Part shown: positions 1 through 7,616 of the stretch, one piece after another | How positions within the stretch are numbered: the stretch's first letter is position 1 | How the letters are laid out: every line of letters begins with the position of its first letter | Assembly (NCBI RefSeq): GCF_030056655.1 | Contig: NZ_JASHIE010000005.1 | Coordinates: 186,001-250,000 of the forward strand | Source: Flectobacillus rivi | Lineage (GTDB): Bacteria > Bacteroidota > Bacteroidia > Cytophagales > Spirosomataceae | Direction of reading: 5' to 3' | Length of the DNA stretch: 64,000 nucleotides | Position numbers and translations under genes: made by a program | The notes under the pieces: model-generated | Seen by the model: only the letters and a program-made list of their open reading frames with translations | Told to the model about the DNA's origin: nothing | Database searches by the model: none

Positions 1-153
1 AGAATAGCGTAAGTCAAAAATAATCAGAGGGTTAATGTTGAGAGTTTTTATAAATTCATTAGTATTGTGAGTGATGTTACCTAATTAGGCAACATTTTGC
101 GATTGGATAAAAATATTATTGAAGGACTATATCAAATAATAGATTTCGACATC

Positions 154-678
154 ATGAATAAATTACCTCGTATTACTAAGATAGTATCAGTTGAGCCTTA
201 TAAAATCACTGTAGTTTGGACTACGGCTGAGATACGAGTGATAGATTTCGAGCCATTTTTTCAACAATGGAATAAAAACGCTAACGCACATCTTCTAGCA
301 CTGAAAGATTGGGAGGTATTCAAGCATGTGGCAGTGAGTGAATCAAAAACATTAGAATGGTCGAATCATGCCTCTGTCTTAAATTTTAGAAATAAGCGTA
401 TTGAAGTTCCCACTAGCCTCGACCCAGACGTGCTTTATGAACAAAGTCTTTTCATCAAGAACATAGATACAATACCTGTAGGTGTTATGTTGAAAGAAGC
501 CCGAGAAAAAGCAGGTCTTAGCCAAGCAGAAGTAGCCTTGAGCGCAGGTACAACCAGAAACTATATTTCAAGAATTGAAAACGGTAAAAGCGATATTCAA
601 TTAGAAACCCTTCACAAAATTGTAGCACTAGGCTTGGGAAAGGAATTGAAGGTGGAGGTGGTAGATTCTAATCTTTAA
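154..678 (+). CDS. DUF2442 domain protein fused to an XRE-type HTH
   Basis: A small two-domain protein. Residues about 1-85 (from the chosen ATG) look like DUF2442, a short beta-rich domain often coded beside DUF4160 toxin-like proteins. The C-terminal 60 residues form a Cro/C1-type helix-turn-helix (KEAREKAGLSQAEVAL, then TTRNYISRIENGKS). The reading frame is open back to a TTG at 97, but the ATG at 154 begins MNKLPRITK, the usual DUF2442 start, so I prefer it. It converges with the HNH gene, overlapping it by 11 bp. It probably acts as an antitoxin or autoregulator, which is inference; any partner gene would lie left of the window and is not seen. Confidence 0.75.
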   Translation: MNKLPRITKIVSVEPYKITVVWTTAEIRVIDFEPFFQQWNKNANAHLLALKDWEVFKHVAVSESKTLEWSNHASVLNFRNKRIEVPTSLDPDVLYEQSLFIKNIDTIPVGVMLKEAREKAGLSQAEVALSAGTTRNYISRIENGKSDIQLETLHKIVALGLGKELKVEVVDSNL

Positions 679-1630
679 AGATATGCTCTCGATGCCAACG
701 AATATTCTCAATATTAGGGTAGTGTTTTGATCCAAATGGCATCATGATCTTTTTTTGACGTAATTGTGCCAGACTGTAAGGGTGTTCTGTATTTTCGCTA
801 ATTTGTGAAGAAACCAAAATCCTAAAATGGTCATCAATACTTACAAGACCTTTATCAAACGCTGTATGTAGGTTTGGACAAAGGGCTAATCCATTCGTGA
901 CTTTATCATCTTTTGAAATACTAAACGGGATGATGTGGGCAGCTTCAATTAAATCTCCACCAAAATCAGTGATAAGTTTCATTCCTGACATACAACAAGT
1001 GGAGGAGTAAACCTTTCTGATTAGGCGTGGAAATAAACCACTTCTTACAAAAACTTCTTCTTCATCGATTGAGTTGAAGCCAATGTCATAAGTTGGAGCC
1101 TCTTTTTCGTTCAACAAAAAGCCTTCTAAATCGTTGATATATCCTTTTCCAAATTGTTTGGCGATGACGAATTGTTCCTTCGTTTTTGTAAAATAGGTGT
1201 CAAGAATAGTATGTTGAGCTAAAAGTCTAAATTCTGAATTTAGTAATAACTGATAAAAGTCTTCCTGAAATGAAGCGTATTTAACTACTTCCTTTAAAAC
1301 ATTAATGCTTCTGATATGATTTGTGAGGGTGAAACCAAAATTGAGATGAAGTTTCCAAAAAGGCTCTCCCACTAGCTTTTCGTTTTGAAGATAATAAAAA
1401 GGCTGAGTGAAGTCTGGACTATGTGCTGTATCAACCAAAAGAGTCCAGTTTTCTCTAAAATGTGCTACAAAGTCAGGGTCAATGTAAAATTCATTCTTTA
1501 GAAAGTGCCCGTTTTCAATTAACTCGATAATAGTCAGGATCAGGATAAGCTTATGTGGAGCATTTCCATATTTGGAAGTGCCTTGTCGAATTGATTTGAG
1601 TTTTTGAATAGAACTTCGAACATCAATCAT
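668..1630 (-). CDS. HNH endonuclease (restriction-type)
   Basis: 320 residues. The C-terminal domain is a clear HNH_2-type nuclease: AAHIIPF with His232, NGLALCPNLH with Asn246 and His255, then AFDKG; a Cys-Cys pair at 212-213 may belong to the fold. The N-terminal 190 residues (KYGNAPHKLILILTII, then FVAHFRENWTLLV) match the helper domain seen in the putative restriction endonuclease group of HNH proteins. The role is probably DNA cleavage in defence. No methyltransferase lies next to it, so it may cut modified DNA or act alone; that is inference. It converges with the DUF2442-HTH gene and overlaps its end. The family call is firm, the biological role is not. Confidence 0.8.
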   Translation of the reverse strand: MIDVRSSIQKLKSIRQGTSKYGNAPHKLILILTIIELIENGHFLKNEFYIDPDFVAHFRENWTLLVDTAHSPDFTQPFYYLQNEKLVGEPFWKLHLNFGFTLTNHIRSINVLKEVVKYASFQEDFYQLLLNSEFRLLAQHTILDTYFTKTKEQFVIAKQFGKGYINDLEGFLLNEKEAPTYDIGFNSIDEEEVFVRSGLFPRLIRKVYSSTCCMSGMKLITDFGGDLIEAAHIIPFSISKDDKVTNGLALCPNLHTAFDKGLVSIDDHFRILVSSQISENTEHPYSLAQLRQKKIMMPFGSKHYPNIENIRWHREHIFKD

Positions 1631-1735
1631 TTAAAAATGAGTTAAGATGTGAGATAAATAAGATTTAGAAATAAAATATAGTAACAATTATTGTAGAGAG
1701 AAAGAAAACGTTCATTTTTCCCCTAAAATCACAAA

Positions 1736-1766
1736 ACCCCCTCAGAAATAAATCTGAGAGGGTTTT
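1736..1766 (-). terminator. Terminator after tRNA-Phe
   Basis: On the minus strand an A-rich lead is followed by CCCTCTCAGA, a short loop, TCTGAGGGGG and TTTT. It sits directly after the 3' end of tRNA-Phe and is a typical intrinsic terminator. Confidence 0.8.
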
Positions 1767-1768
1767 TG

Positions 1769-1841
1769 TGGTAAAGGGCGGACTCGAACCGCCGACACAC
1801 GGATTTTCAGTCCGATGCTCTACCAACTGAGCTACTTCACC
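1769..1841 (-). tRNA. tRNA-Phe (GAA anticodon)
   Basis: Read on the minus strand, a 7-bp acceptor stem (GGTGAAG with CTTTACC), D-arm AGCTCAGTTGGTAGAGCA, anticodon loop CTGAAAA with GAA, and T-arm GGCGGTTCGAGTCCGCC form a complete cloverleaf. The discriminator base is A and the CCA end is not encoded. Confidence 0.95.
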
Positions 1842-2040
1842 GTTCTGATTTCCCGTCACATTTTCGTGTTTTGTTCGTGTGTTTCGGGACTGCAAAATTA
1901 GTAGACAGAAATTAAAAACCAAAATGTTTTCGCAAAAAAAATGAAAAAAAATTGCGAAATTTTTAAAATTAGGGGCTTTTTGTTTGATTTTCAGAAAGTT
2001 ACATCGATAAAAATTTTTACAAAAAAATAGAAAAAAATTA

Positions 2041-2083
2041 AAATAGTATGCTTGCATACTATTTTAATTTTACCCATCTTTGC
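2041..2083 (+). promoter_or_regulatory. Palindromic operator overlapping the promoter of the Fe-S gene
   Basis: A perfect inverted repeat with 11-bp arms (AAATAGTATGC, two-base spacer, GCATACTATTT) spans 2041-2064. Its inner TTG (2053-2055) could serve as the -33 element of a promoter whose -7 part (CATCTTTG) lies around 2076-2083. Repression of the gene at 2209 by a dimeric TetR- or MarR-like regulator is the obvious reading; the regulator is not identified. Confidence 0.55.
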
Positions 2084-2208
2084 AATATGCAGTTTTTTCA
2101 TGAAAAAATATTAATTGAATATATTTGGTAGCTTTTTAAGGCAAAATCAAGTGGTTTTCTCAAGATTTTGTCCCTATCAAAAGTAATCAACAATAATCTC
2201 AACTTACT

Positions 2209-3537
2209 ATGCAAGTCGTACAACAAATTCTATTTCTGTTAGCATTAGCTGCGGCAGGGTATTTTATCGGACAACGTATCAAAACTATTCGCAACACGAT
2301 TTTACTAGGTCGTGACGAAGACCGTAGCGATCGCCCCGAAGAACGTCGTGCCATGATGCTACGAATTGCTTTTGGACAGCAAAAGATGTTTGATCGTCCG
2401 TTGATTGGTTTAATGCACTTTGTGGTATATGCAGGTTTTTTGTTAATCAATGTCGAGGTGCTCGAAATTGTCTTAGACGGTCTCTTGGGTACTCACCGTC
2501 TATTCGCTCCAATTTTGGGTGATACCTATCCCCTTTTGATTAATTTCTTCGAAACAATGGCATTTGGGGTATTGGTCGTATGTGTAATTTTCTTGGTTCG
2601 TAGAAATATCACCAAAGTAGAACGCCTTCAGTCTACTCGTCACCGCGAGTTGAGTGGTTTTCCAGAAATTGATGCCAATACGATTTTGTTTTCTGAAATT
2701 ATCTTAATGTTTTTTCTTTTGAGCATGAACGCTGCCGATAGTGTTTTGCAATCGAGAGGCGTTGAGCATTATCATCCTGTAGGAACTTTTGCGTTTAGTG
2801 GATTTCTCAAACCGATTTTTGAGGGATGGAATACAACCGCTTTGATTGCGTATGAGCGTTTGGCTTGGTGGTTGCATATTCTGGGGATTTTGGCTTTTGC
2901 CGTATATGTGACTTATTCAAAACATTTGCATATTTTCTTGGCGTTTCCCAATACCTATTTTTCAAACTTGGAAGCTAAAGGACAAATGGCTAATATGCCC
3001 TCGGTGACGCAAGAAGTAAAAATCATGCTGGGGCTTGAACAACCTGACTCGGACGCACCTGCTGAAATTGGTCGTTTTGGAGCGAAAGACATCAAGGATT
3101 TGACTTGGAAAAACTTGATGGATGCTTATTCTTGCACTGAATGTGGTCGTTGTACTTCGCAATGTCCTGCCAATCTCACAGGAAAGGCGTTGTCGCCACG
3201 AAAAATCATGATGGATACTCGCGACCGTCTAGAAGAGGTTGGACGCAATATGACGCAAAATAAAGGGCAATTCGTGGATGATGGAAAGTCGTTGTACGGC
3301 GATTATATCTCAGCCGAAGAATTACGCGCTTGTACTACGTGTAATGCCTGTGTACAAGAATGTCCTATTAATATTTCTCCATTAGAGATTATTCTCCAAT
3401 TGCGTCGATACCAAATCATGGAAGAATCTGATGCTCCAGGCTCATGGAATGCGATGTTTTCGAACTTAGAAAACAATCAGGCTCCTTGGAAATTCTCGCC
3501 AGCAGATCGATTCAATTGGGCGCAGAAAGAGGGATAA
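2209..3537 (+). CDS. Membrane Fe-S oxidoreductase (HdrC/GlcF-like, cytochrome-b-like membrane domain)
   Basis: 442 residues. The N-terminal 250 residues hold about five hydrophobic spans like the gamma subunit of nitrate reductase. A ferredoxin-like domain with two 4Fe-4S motifs follows: Cys309, 312, 315, 319 and Cys375, 378, 381, 385, each ending CP. Proteins of this kind carry electrons between a cytoplasmic Fe-S/flavoprotein partner and the quinone pool. The CCG-domain partner usually follows directly; here it is at 4682-5476, with a hydrolase gene between. The palindrome-promoter at 2041-2083 probably controls it. The exact donor is unknown; links to ETF and acyl-CoA oxidation are known for related pairs but are only inference here. 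Confidence 0.85.
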   Translation: MQVVQQILFLLALAAAGYFIGQRIKTIRNTILLGRDEDRSDRPEERRAMMLRIAFGQQKMFDRPLIGLMHFVVYAGFLLINVEVLEIVLDGLLGTHRLFAPILGDTYPLLINFFETMAFGVLVVCVIFLVRRNITKVERLQSTRHRELSGFPEIDANTILFSEIILMFFLLSMNAADSVLQSRGVEHYHPVGTFAFSGFLKPIFEGWNTTALIAYERLAWWLHILGILAFAVYVTYSKHLHIFLAFPNTYFSNLEAKGQMANMPSVTQEVKIMLGLEQPDSDAPAEIGRFGAKDIKDLTWKNLMDAYSCTECGRCTSQCPANLTGKALSPRKIMMDTRDRLEEVGRNMTQNKGQFVDDGKSLYGDYISAEELRACTTCNACVQECPINISPLEIILQLRRYQIMEESDAPGSWNAMFSNLENNQAPWKFSPADRFNWAQKEG

Positions 3538-3544
3538 GGTTCAA

Positions 3545-3633
3545 AGGCACAAAGTGTTTGTTTCATTCGAAAAAATTTGAGCTGTAAAATTAACTTTCAC
3601 TTTGTGCCTATGCGCCTCTGCCACTTTGTGCCT
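3545..3633. repeat. Small inverted/direct repeat of AGGCACAAAGTG
   Basis: AGGCACAAAGTG (3545-3556) is followed by two copies of its complement, CACTTTGTGCCT (3598-3609 and 3622-3633). It lies between the Fe-S gene and the hydrolase gene and can fold as a hairpin. This type of phrase recurs in intergenic DNA of many Bacteroidota, which is general knowledge and was not checked here. Confidence 0.6.
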
Positions 3634-3670
3634 CACAAAAAAACTTTTAACTCAAAAAACAAAACATAAT

Positions 3671-4669
3671 ATGCGTCGCTTCATCAGCATACTTTTTGGG
3701 GTCATCGGGTTTGGTGGTATTCTCTACTTGTTGGGACCCAAACCTGATGCTCCAACTTTGACAGACTATAGCTTTAGTCTTCCCGATTCTTTGAATGCCC
3801 TCGAAGCTCAAATAAATGCCGAAGAAAAAGCCGTGAAGGGTATTAGAGAAGACAATCAGGCAAGAATTATTTGGGCTGATTCTTTACAAAAAAAGCCGAC
3901 AGATGTTGCGCTTTTATATGTTCATGGTTTTTCGGCAAGTCAAGAAGAAGGTGACCCAGTTCATACCAATTTGGCAAAAAAGTACCATGCCAACTTGTAC
4001 CTAGCACGTCTCGCTGGGCATGGGATTAATTTGGGTGATAGCACCATGAAAAACCTTACAACAGACCAAGTATTAGAGTCGGTAGAAAAGGCTTTGGCTA
4101 TTACTAAAAAACTAGGCAAGGAAGTTATTGTTGTAGGAACGTCGTTTGGTGGAGCGCTAACCTTATATCTTGCTTCGAGACATCCAGAAATCAAAGCAAT
4201 AGTATTGTATTCGCCTTGTATTGAGATATTTGACAAAAATGCGGCAGCGCTTGATAATCCTTGGGGTAAAAAATTAGCTACCGCTATTTTAGGTTCAGAA
4301 ATACGAGATTTTAAACCCTATAATCCGCTTCATGCCAAATATTGGTCAACGCACTATCATGTGGATGGCTTAATTGCTTTACAAAATTTCTTGACTCATG
4401 TGATGACACCAGAGACTTTTGCGAAAGTAAAATGCCCAACTTATTTGGCCTATTATTATAAAAATGAGCAAGAACAGGATAAAGTAGTATCAGTGCCTGC
4501 TATGCTTAAAATGTATGATGAATTGGGCGTTGATGCTTCGAAAAAGGAGAAACAAGTATTCCCAAATGCAGGCAACCACGTAATAGCCTCGTATGTGCTT
4601 TCGAAAGATTATGAAGGAGTGCAAAAAGGCACAGAAAAGTTTTTAGACGAAAAGGTTTTCCGACCATAA
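3671..4669 (+). CDS. Alpha/beta hydrolase, membrane-anchored
   Basis: 332 residues from ATG 3671 (MRRFISILFGVIGFGG); the frame is open to 3602, but the first 23 codons lie in repeat DNA and read unlike a protein start. One N-terminal hydrophobic span probably anchors it or acts as a signal. The hydrolase core shows the oxyanion region YVHGFSAS, the nucleophile elbow GTSFGG with its Ser, an acid in the late part, and the catalytic His in NAGNHV. It resembles carboxylesterase/thioesterase-like members. It sits between two Fe-S oxidoreductase genes normally found side by side, so it may be an insertion in that operon or a functional partner. The substrate is unknown. Confidence 0.8.
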   Translation: MRRFISILFGVIGFGGILYLLGPKPDAPTLTDYSFSLPDSLNALEAQINAEEKAVKGIREDNQARIIWADSLQKKPTDVALLYVHGFSASQEEGDPVHTNLAKKYHANLYLARLAGHGINLGDSTMKNLTTDQVLESVEKALAITKKLGKEVIVVGTSFGGALTLYLASRHPEIKAIVLYSPCIEIFDKNAAALDNPWGKKLATAILGSEIRDFKPYNPLHAKYWSTHYHVDGLIALQNFLTHVMTPETFAKVKCPTYLAYYYKNEQEQDKVVSVPAMLKMYDELGVDASKKEKQVFPNAGNHVIASYVLSKDYEGVQKGTEKFLDEKVFRP

Positions 4670-4681
4670 AATATTCAACAG

Positions 4682-5476
4682 ATGTCACAAGCGCTAGAAT
4701 TCAAAGTACCAACCATGGCTGATATGGCCATGCAAGGTGAAACCCCAGAAATTTTGTTTTGGGTAGGTTGTGCAGGGTCATTTGATGACCGATATAAAAA
4801 AGTTACGATTGCTTTTGCCAAAATTCTCCATCGTGTAGGAATCAAATTTGCGGTTTTAGGTACTGAAGAATCATGTACTGGCGACCCAGCACGGCGTGCA
4901 GGTAATGAATTTTTGTTCCAAATGCAAGCGACGATGAATATCCAAGTACTAGATGGGTATGGTATCAAGAAAATCGTTACGGCTTGCCCACATTGCTTCA
5001 ATACCCTCAAAAATGAATATCCAGCTCTGGGAGGAAATTATGAGGTATTACATCATTCGGAGTATTTGCAACAATTGATTAACGACGGTAAAGTCAAAAT
5101 GGCTGAAGGCGGTAGTTTTAAGGGCAAAAAGATTACCTATCATGATTCTTGCTATTTGGGTCGTGCCAATGAGGTTTATGAGGCGCCAAGAGCTGTATTA
5201 GAAGCCCTCGATGCCGAATTGGTAGAAATGAAGCGTTGTCGCACCAAAGGTTTGTGTTGTGGTGCGGGTGGTGCACAAATGTTTAAAGAGCCTGAAAAAG
5301 GTAATAAGGATATTAACGTAGAACGCATCGAAGACGCCCTAGAAACTGGTGCACAAACCATTGCTGTAGCTTGTCCATTTTGTATGGTCATGATGTCGGA
5401 TGGGGTGAAAAATAAAGAAAAAGAAGACTCCGTAAAAGTTTATGACCTAGCGGAACTCATTGACGCAAGTATGTAG
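4682..5476 (+). CDS. Fe-S protein with two CCG domains (HdrB/LutA/GlcF-like)
   Basis: 264 residues, soluble. There are two cysteine-rich CCG domains: the first covers WVGCAGSFDD, EESCTGDPARR and ACPHCFNTLKNEYP, the second covers HDSCYLGRANEVY, GLCCGAGGAQMF and ACPFCMVMM. Such domains bind a non-cubane or 4Fe-4S cluster in heterodisulfide reductase B-type subunits. It starts 12 bp after the hydrolase gene and is the expected soluble partner of the membrane protein at 2209-3537. The three genes probably form one transcript. The reaction is electron transfer, with an unidentified donor. Confidence 0.87.
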   Translation: MSQALEFKVPTMADMAMQGETPEILFWVGCAGSFDDRYKKVTIAFAKILHRVGIKFAVLGTEESCTGDPARRAGNEFLFQMQATMNIQVLDGYGIKKIVTACPHCFNTLKNEYPALGGNYEVLHHSEYLQQLINDGKVKMAEGGSFKGKKITYHDSCYLGRANEVYEAPRAVLEALDAELVEMKRCRTKGLCCGAGGAQMFKEPEKGNKDINVERIEDALETGAQTIAVACPFCMVMMSDGVKNKEKEDSVKVYDLAELIDASM

Positions 5477-5550
5477 TTGTTGGTGTAGGCTTTGGCAAAG
5501 AGATTCCCTATTTTTATCTTTGTCAAAGCTTACTAAAAGCCATTACAATT

Positions 5551-6042
5551 ATGTACGTAGCATTCGAAAATATATCTCCTTCGGCACGTGTTTGGGTTTA
5601 TCAAACAGAACGCCTTCTTTCATCTGACGAAACAGCTTTTGTTGGTCAATATCTTCAGCAACAAATTGAACAATGGGCAGCACATGGTGCACCGCTATTG
5701 GGAGCTTTTCAGATTATTCAAAATCGATTTATTATTGTAGCCGCCGACGAACAGCAAAACGCTGCTTCGGGATGCTCTATTGATGCCTCTGGGCGTTGGT
5801 TTAAGGAGTTGACACAACACCTCAATGTCAATTTCTTCGACCGCTCAATTGCCTATTTTAAAGGAGATACCATCGAAACTGTTGAGATGTTGAAAATCAG
5901 AGAATTGGTAACTTCTGGCGAGATTACGCCTGAAACTCCTATCGTTAATACGCTTGTCGCTACAGTTGCCGAGTTCCAACAGAAATGGACACTTCCAGCA
6001 GGCGATTCATGGATGGCGAGATATTTTAAGCAATTAGTTTAG
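5551..6042 (+). CDS. Conserved Bacteroidota protein of unknown function
   Basis: 163 residues, soluble, no signal peptide. It looks like the short Bacteroidota family often labelled ABC transporter ATPase in databases, but it has no Walker A or ABC signature, so that label is not supported. Visible landmarks are WVYQTERLLS near the start, the segment ASGCSIDASGRW in the middle and a C-terminal AGDSWMARYFKQL. It lies 74 bp after the Fe-S gene with no clear terminator between, so it may be in the same transcript. No function is proposed. Confidence 0.75.
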   Translation: MYVAFENISPSARVWVYQTERLLSSDETAFVGQYLQQQIEQWAAHGAPLLGAFQIIQNRFIIVAADEQQNAASGCSIDASGRWFKELTQHLNVNFFDRSIAYFKGDTIETVEMLKIRELVTSGEITPETPIVNTLVATVAEFQQKWTLPAGDSWMARYFKQLV

Positions 6043-6150
6043 TTTTAGGGCTAAGGGGTTGGACAAGGAGGCAATAAATACATTGTTCTGAAAGCTGACA
6101 GCTCAAAGCCAAAAGCCAATCAGGCACATCAACAAACAATTAAAATCAAA

Positions 6151-6636
6151 ATGGCTGAGAATTTATTTATTCCAGAAACAAAAGATAGAAAAGAAATATA
6201 CGAGGCTGTTATCCCACAGATTGAAGCGCTAATCAGTACCGAAAGTGATTTAATAGCCAATTTGGCAAATATTGCAGCAGTACTGAAAGAAGCATTCGGT
6301 TTTTTCTGGGTAGGTTTTTATTTAACCAAAGGAAATCAACTCGTTTTAGGACCATTCCAAGGTCCTTTGGCATGTACGCGCATCAACTTTAATAAGGGCG
6401 TTTGTGGACATTGCTATACCACAAAAGAAACGGTAATCGTACCTGATGTTGAAGCTTTTCCAGGGCATATTGCTTGCTCTTCGGCGTCAAAATCGGAGAT
6501 TGTACTACCAGTTTTTGATCAAGAAGGAAATGTGGCAATGGTATTGGACGTAGATTCTGATTTGCTCAATGACTTTTCGGAAGTAGATGCAGAAGGTTTA
6601 GGAAAAATCATAAAAGCCTTGGAAAAAACGCTCTAA
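6151..6636 (+). CDS. msrC: Free methionine-(R)-sulfoxide reductase (GAF domain)
   Basis: 161 residues, one GAF domain. The diagnostic stretch of this enzyme family is present in order: GPFQGPLACTRI, KGVCG, VIVPDV, FPGHIACSSAS and SEIVLP. The cysteines in ACTRI, GVCG and HIACSS match the three used for sulfenic acid and disulfide chemistry. It reduces free Met-R-sulfoxide in the cytoplasm, as E. coli YebR/MsrC does. The gene stands alone, with a palindromic repeat and a strong bidirectional terminator after it. Confidence 0.9.
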   Translation: MAENLFIPETKDRKEIYEAVIPQIEALISTESDLIANLANIAAVLKEAFGFFWVGFYLTKGNQLVLGPFQGPLACTRINFNKGVCGHCYTTKETVIVPDVEAFPGHIACSSASKSEIVLPVFDQEGNVAMVLDVDSDLLNDFSEVDAEGLGKIIKALEKTL

Positions 6637-6655
6637 ATTTCTGTAATGCTGAATC

Positions 6656-6802
6656 GTCTCTAATTTATTGAGTGACTGATTATTTTGCGTCAGTAGAGAC
6701 GCAATGATTGCGTCTAAATCCGAGTTATATTACCAAAAAAGCGGTCGAAAATTATTTTTCGACCGCTTTTTTGGTAAAAGTTGGAGAGTAATCCTAAAAT
6801 CA
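6656..6802. repeat. Long imperfect palindrome with nested terminator
   Basis: The arms TTATTGAGTGACTGATT (about 6663) and AATCACTCAATAA (about 6799) enclose a unit TAGAGACGCAATGATTGCGTCT (about 6691-6712) and a hairpin terminator. The same parts recur at 22415-22640, so this is a member of a dispersed repeat family. Confidence 0.65.
6730..6777. terminator. Bidirectional terminator between msrC and the Rrf2 gene
   Basis: Stem TTACCAAAAAAGCGGTCGAA with the matching TTCGACCGCTTTTTTGGTAA, with runs of A and T on both sides, serves both converging genes. Confidence 0.85.
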
Positions 6803-6832
6803 CTCAATAAGAAATGACTGATGCTGGTTGAT

Positions 6833-7243
6833 TTATTTGATCAAATCAGCCAAGGTAGTGTCTTCCAATACCGTAAGGTTTGCATCACGCCATTTTTCCA
6901 TCACACTACGAAGTGAACATGCTTCTTCACTCACACAGTCGTCACACTTGCCATAGAAATGCAAAGAGACACAAAGTGTTGGAGAAATTGGACCATCTAT
7001 AATGCGGATAATTTTAGCAAAAGTTACTTGATCGGGAGACATTCTAAGATAGTATCCGCCTCCTTTTCCTTTTTGACTTTGCAAAATGCCATGGTTTCTG
7101 AGTTCCAATAGAATAGCCTCTAAGAATTTCTTTGGAATGTGCTCTGATTCAGCAATATTGGCAATCAACAAAGGACCTTTCTCATATTCACGAGCTAGTA
7201 CTTTTAAAGCTTTTAAAGCGTATTTGGCTTTCTTGGAAATCAT
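6833..7243 (-). CDS. Rrf2 family transcriptional regulator
   Basis: 136 residues from the ATG at 7243 (MISKKAKYALKAL), the usual Rrf2 start; the open frame reaches 7303 but the extra residues are not family-like. A winged HTH (IANIAESEHIPKKFLEAILLELRNHG, then KGKGGGYYL) is followed by the family's three cysteines, here LCVSLHFYGKC, DDC and EEAC spaced as in Fe-S-binding members such as IscR/NsrR. It may therefore sense Fe-S or redox status; cluster binding is inferred only from the cysteines. Target genes are unknown. Confidence 0.88.
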   Translation of the reverse strand: MISKKAKYALKALKVLAREYEKGPLLIANIAESEHIPKKFLEAILLELRNHGILQSQKGKGGGYYLRMSPDQVTFAKIIRIIDGPISPTLCVSLHFYGKCDDCVSEEACSLRSVMEKWRDANLTVLEDTTLADLIK

Positions 7244-7616
7244 ATTCTGTTTAGTTTCTTGATGCTTGAATCTTTTACTAAGGGATTTTTGGGCTCGAAT
7301 CAATGGAAGCCTTTCTCCTCCATAACAAATCCAGTATCCAGAGTAGTTCTATTTGCTTTATAGACAAAGCTACATAAAATTTATGGGATTTGATAATTTT
7401 TCTAAAATTTGAATATGCCCAAAAAATGACTATATTTCAGTGAAAATGCTAATTTTTTCGTAAAATAATTATAGTTATAAGGTGAATGGAAAATGATTTT
7501 TATCATAAAACTGTTTCATCTGTCATCGACTAGCAAAGAGTAAGACAACAATGAATATATCCTCATAACCTGTTGTCTCCATATATCATTTCAATTGTGA
7601 TAAAAACTTTCTTTTC
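7244..7616. other. Divergent intergenic region
   Basis: 373 bp between the leftward Rrf2 gene and the rightward amine oxidase gene. It must hold both promoters. The DNA is AT-rich and I see no strong hairpin, RNA gene or clear TAnnTTTG match. Confidence 0.5.

Noticed and set aside
1665..2057. Leftward open frame of 130 codons
   Set aside because: It runs straight through the tRNA-Phe gene and its terminator, and its product is low-complexity Phe/Lys/Asn sequence typical of AT-rich non-coding DNA.
5551..6042. ABC transporter ATPase label for this family
   Set aside because: There is no Walker A, Walker B or LSGGQ motif in the 163 residues.
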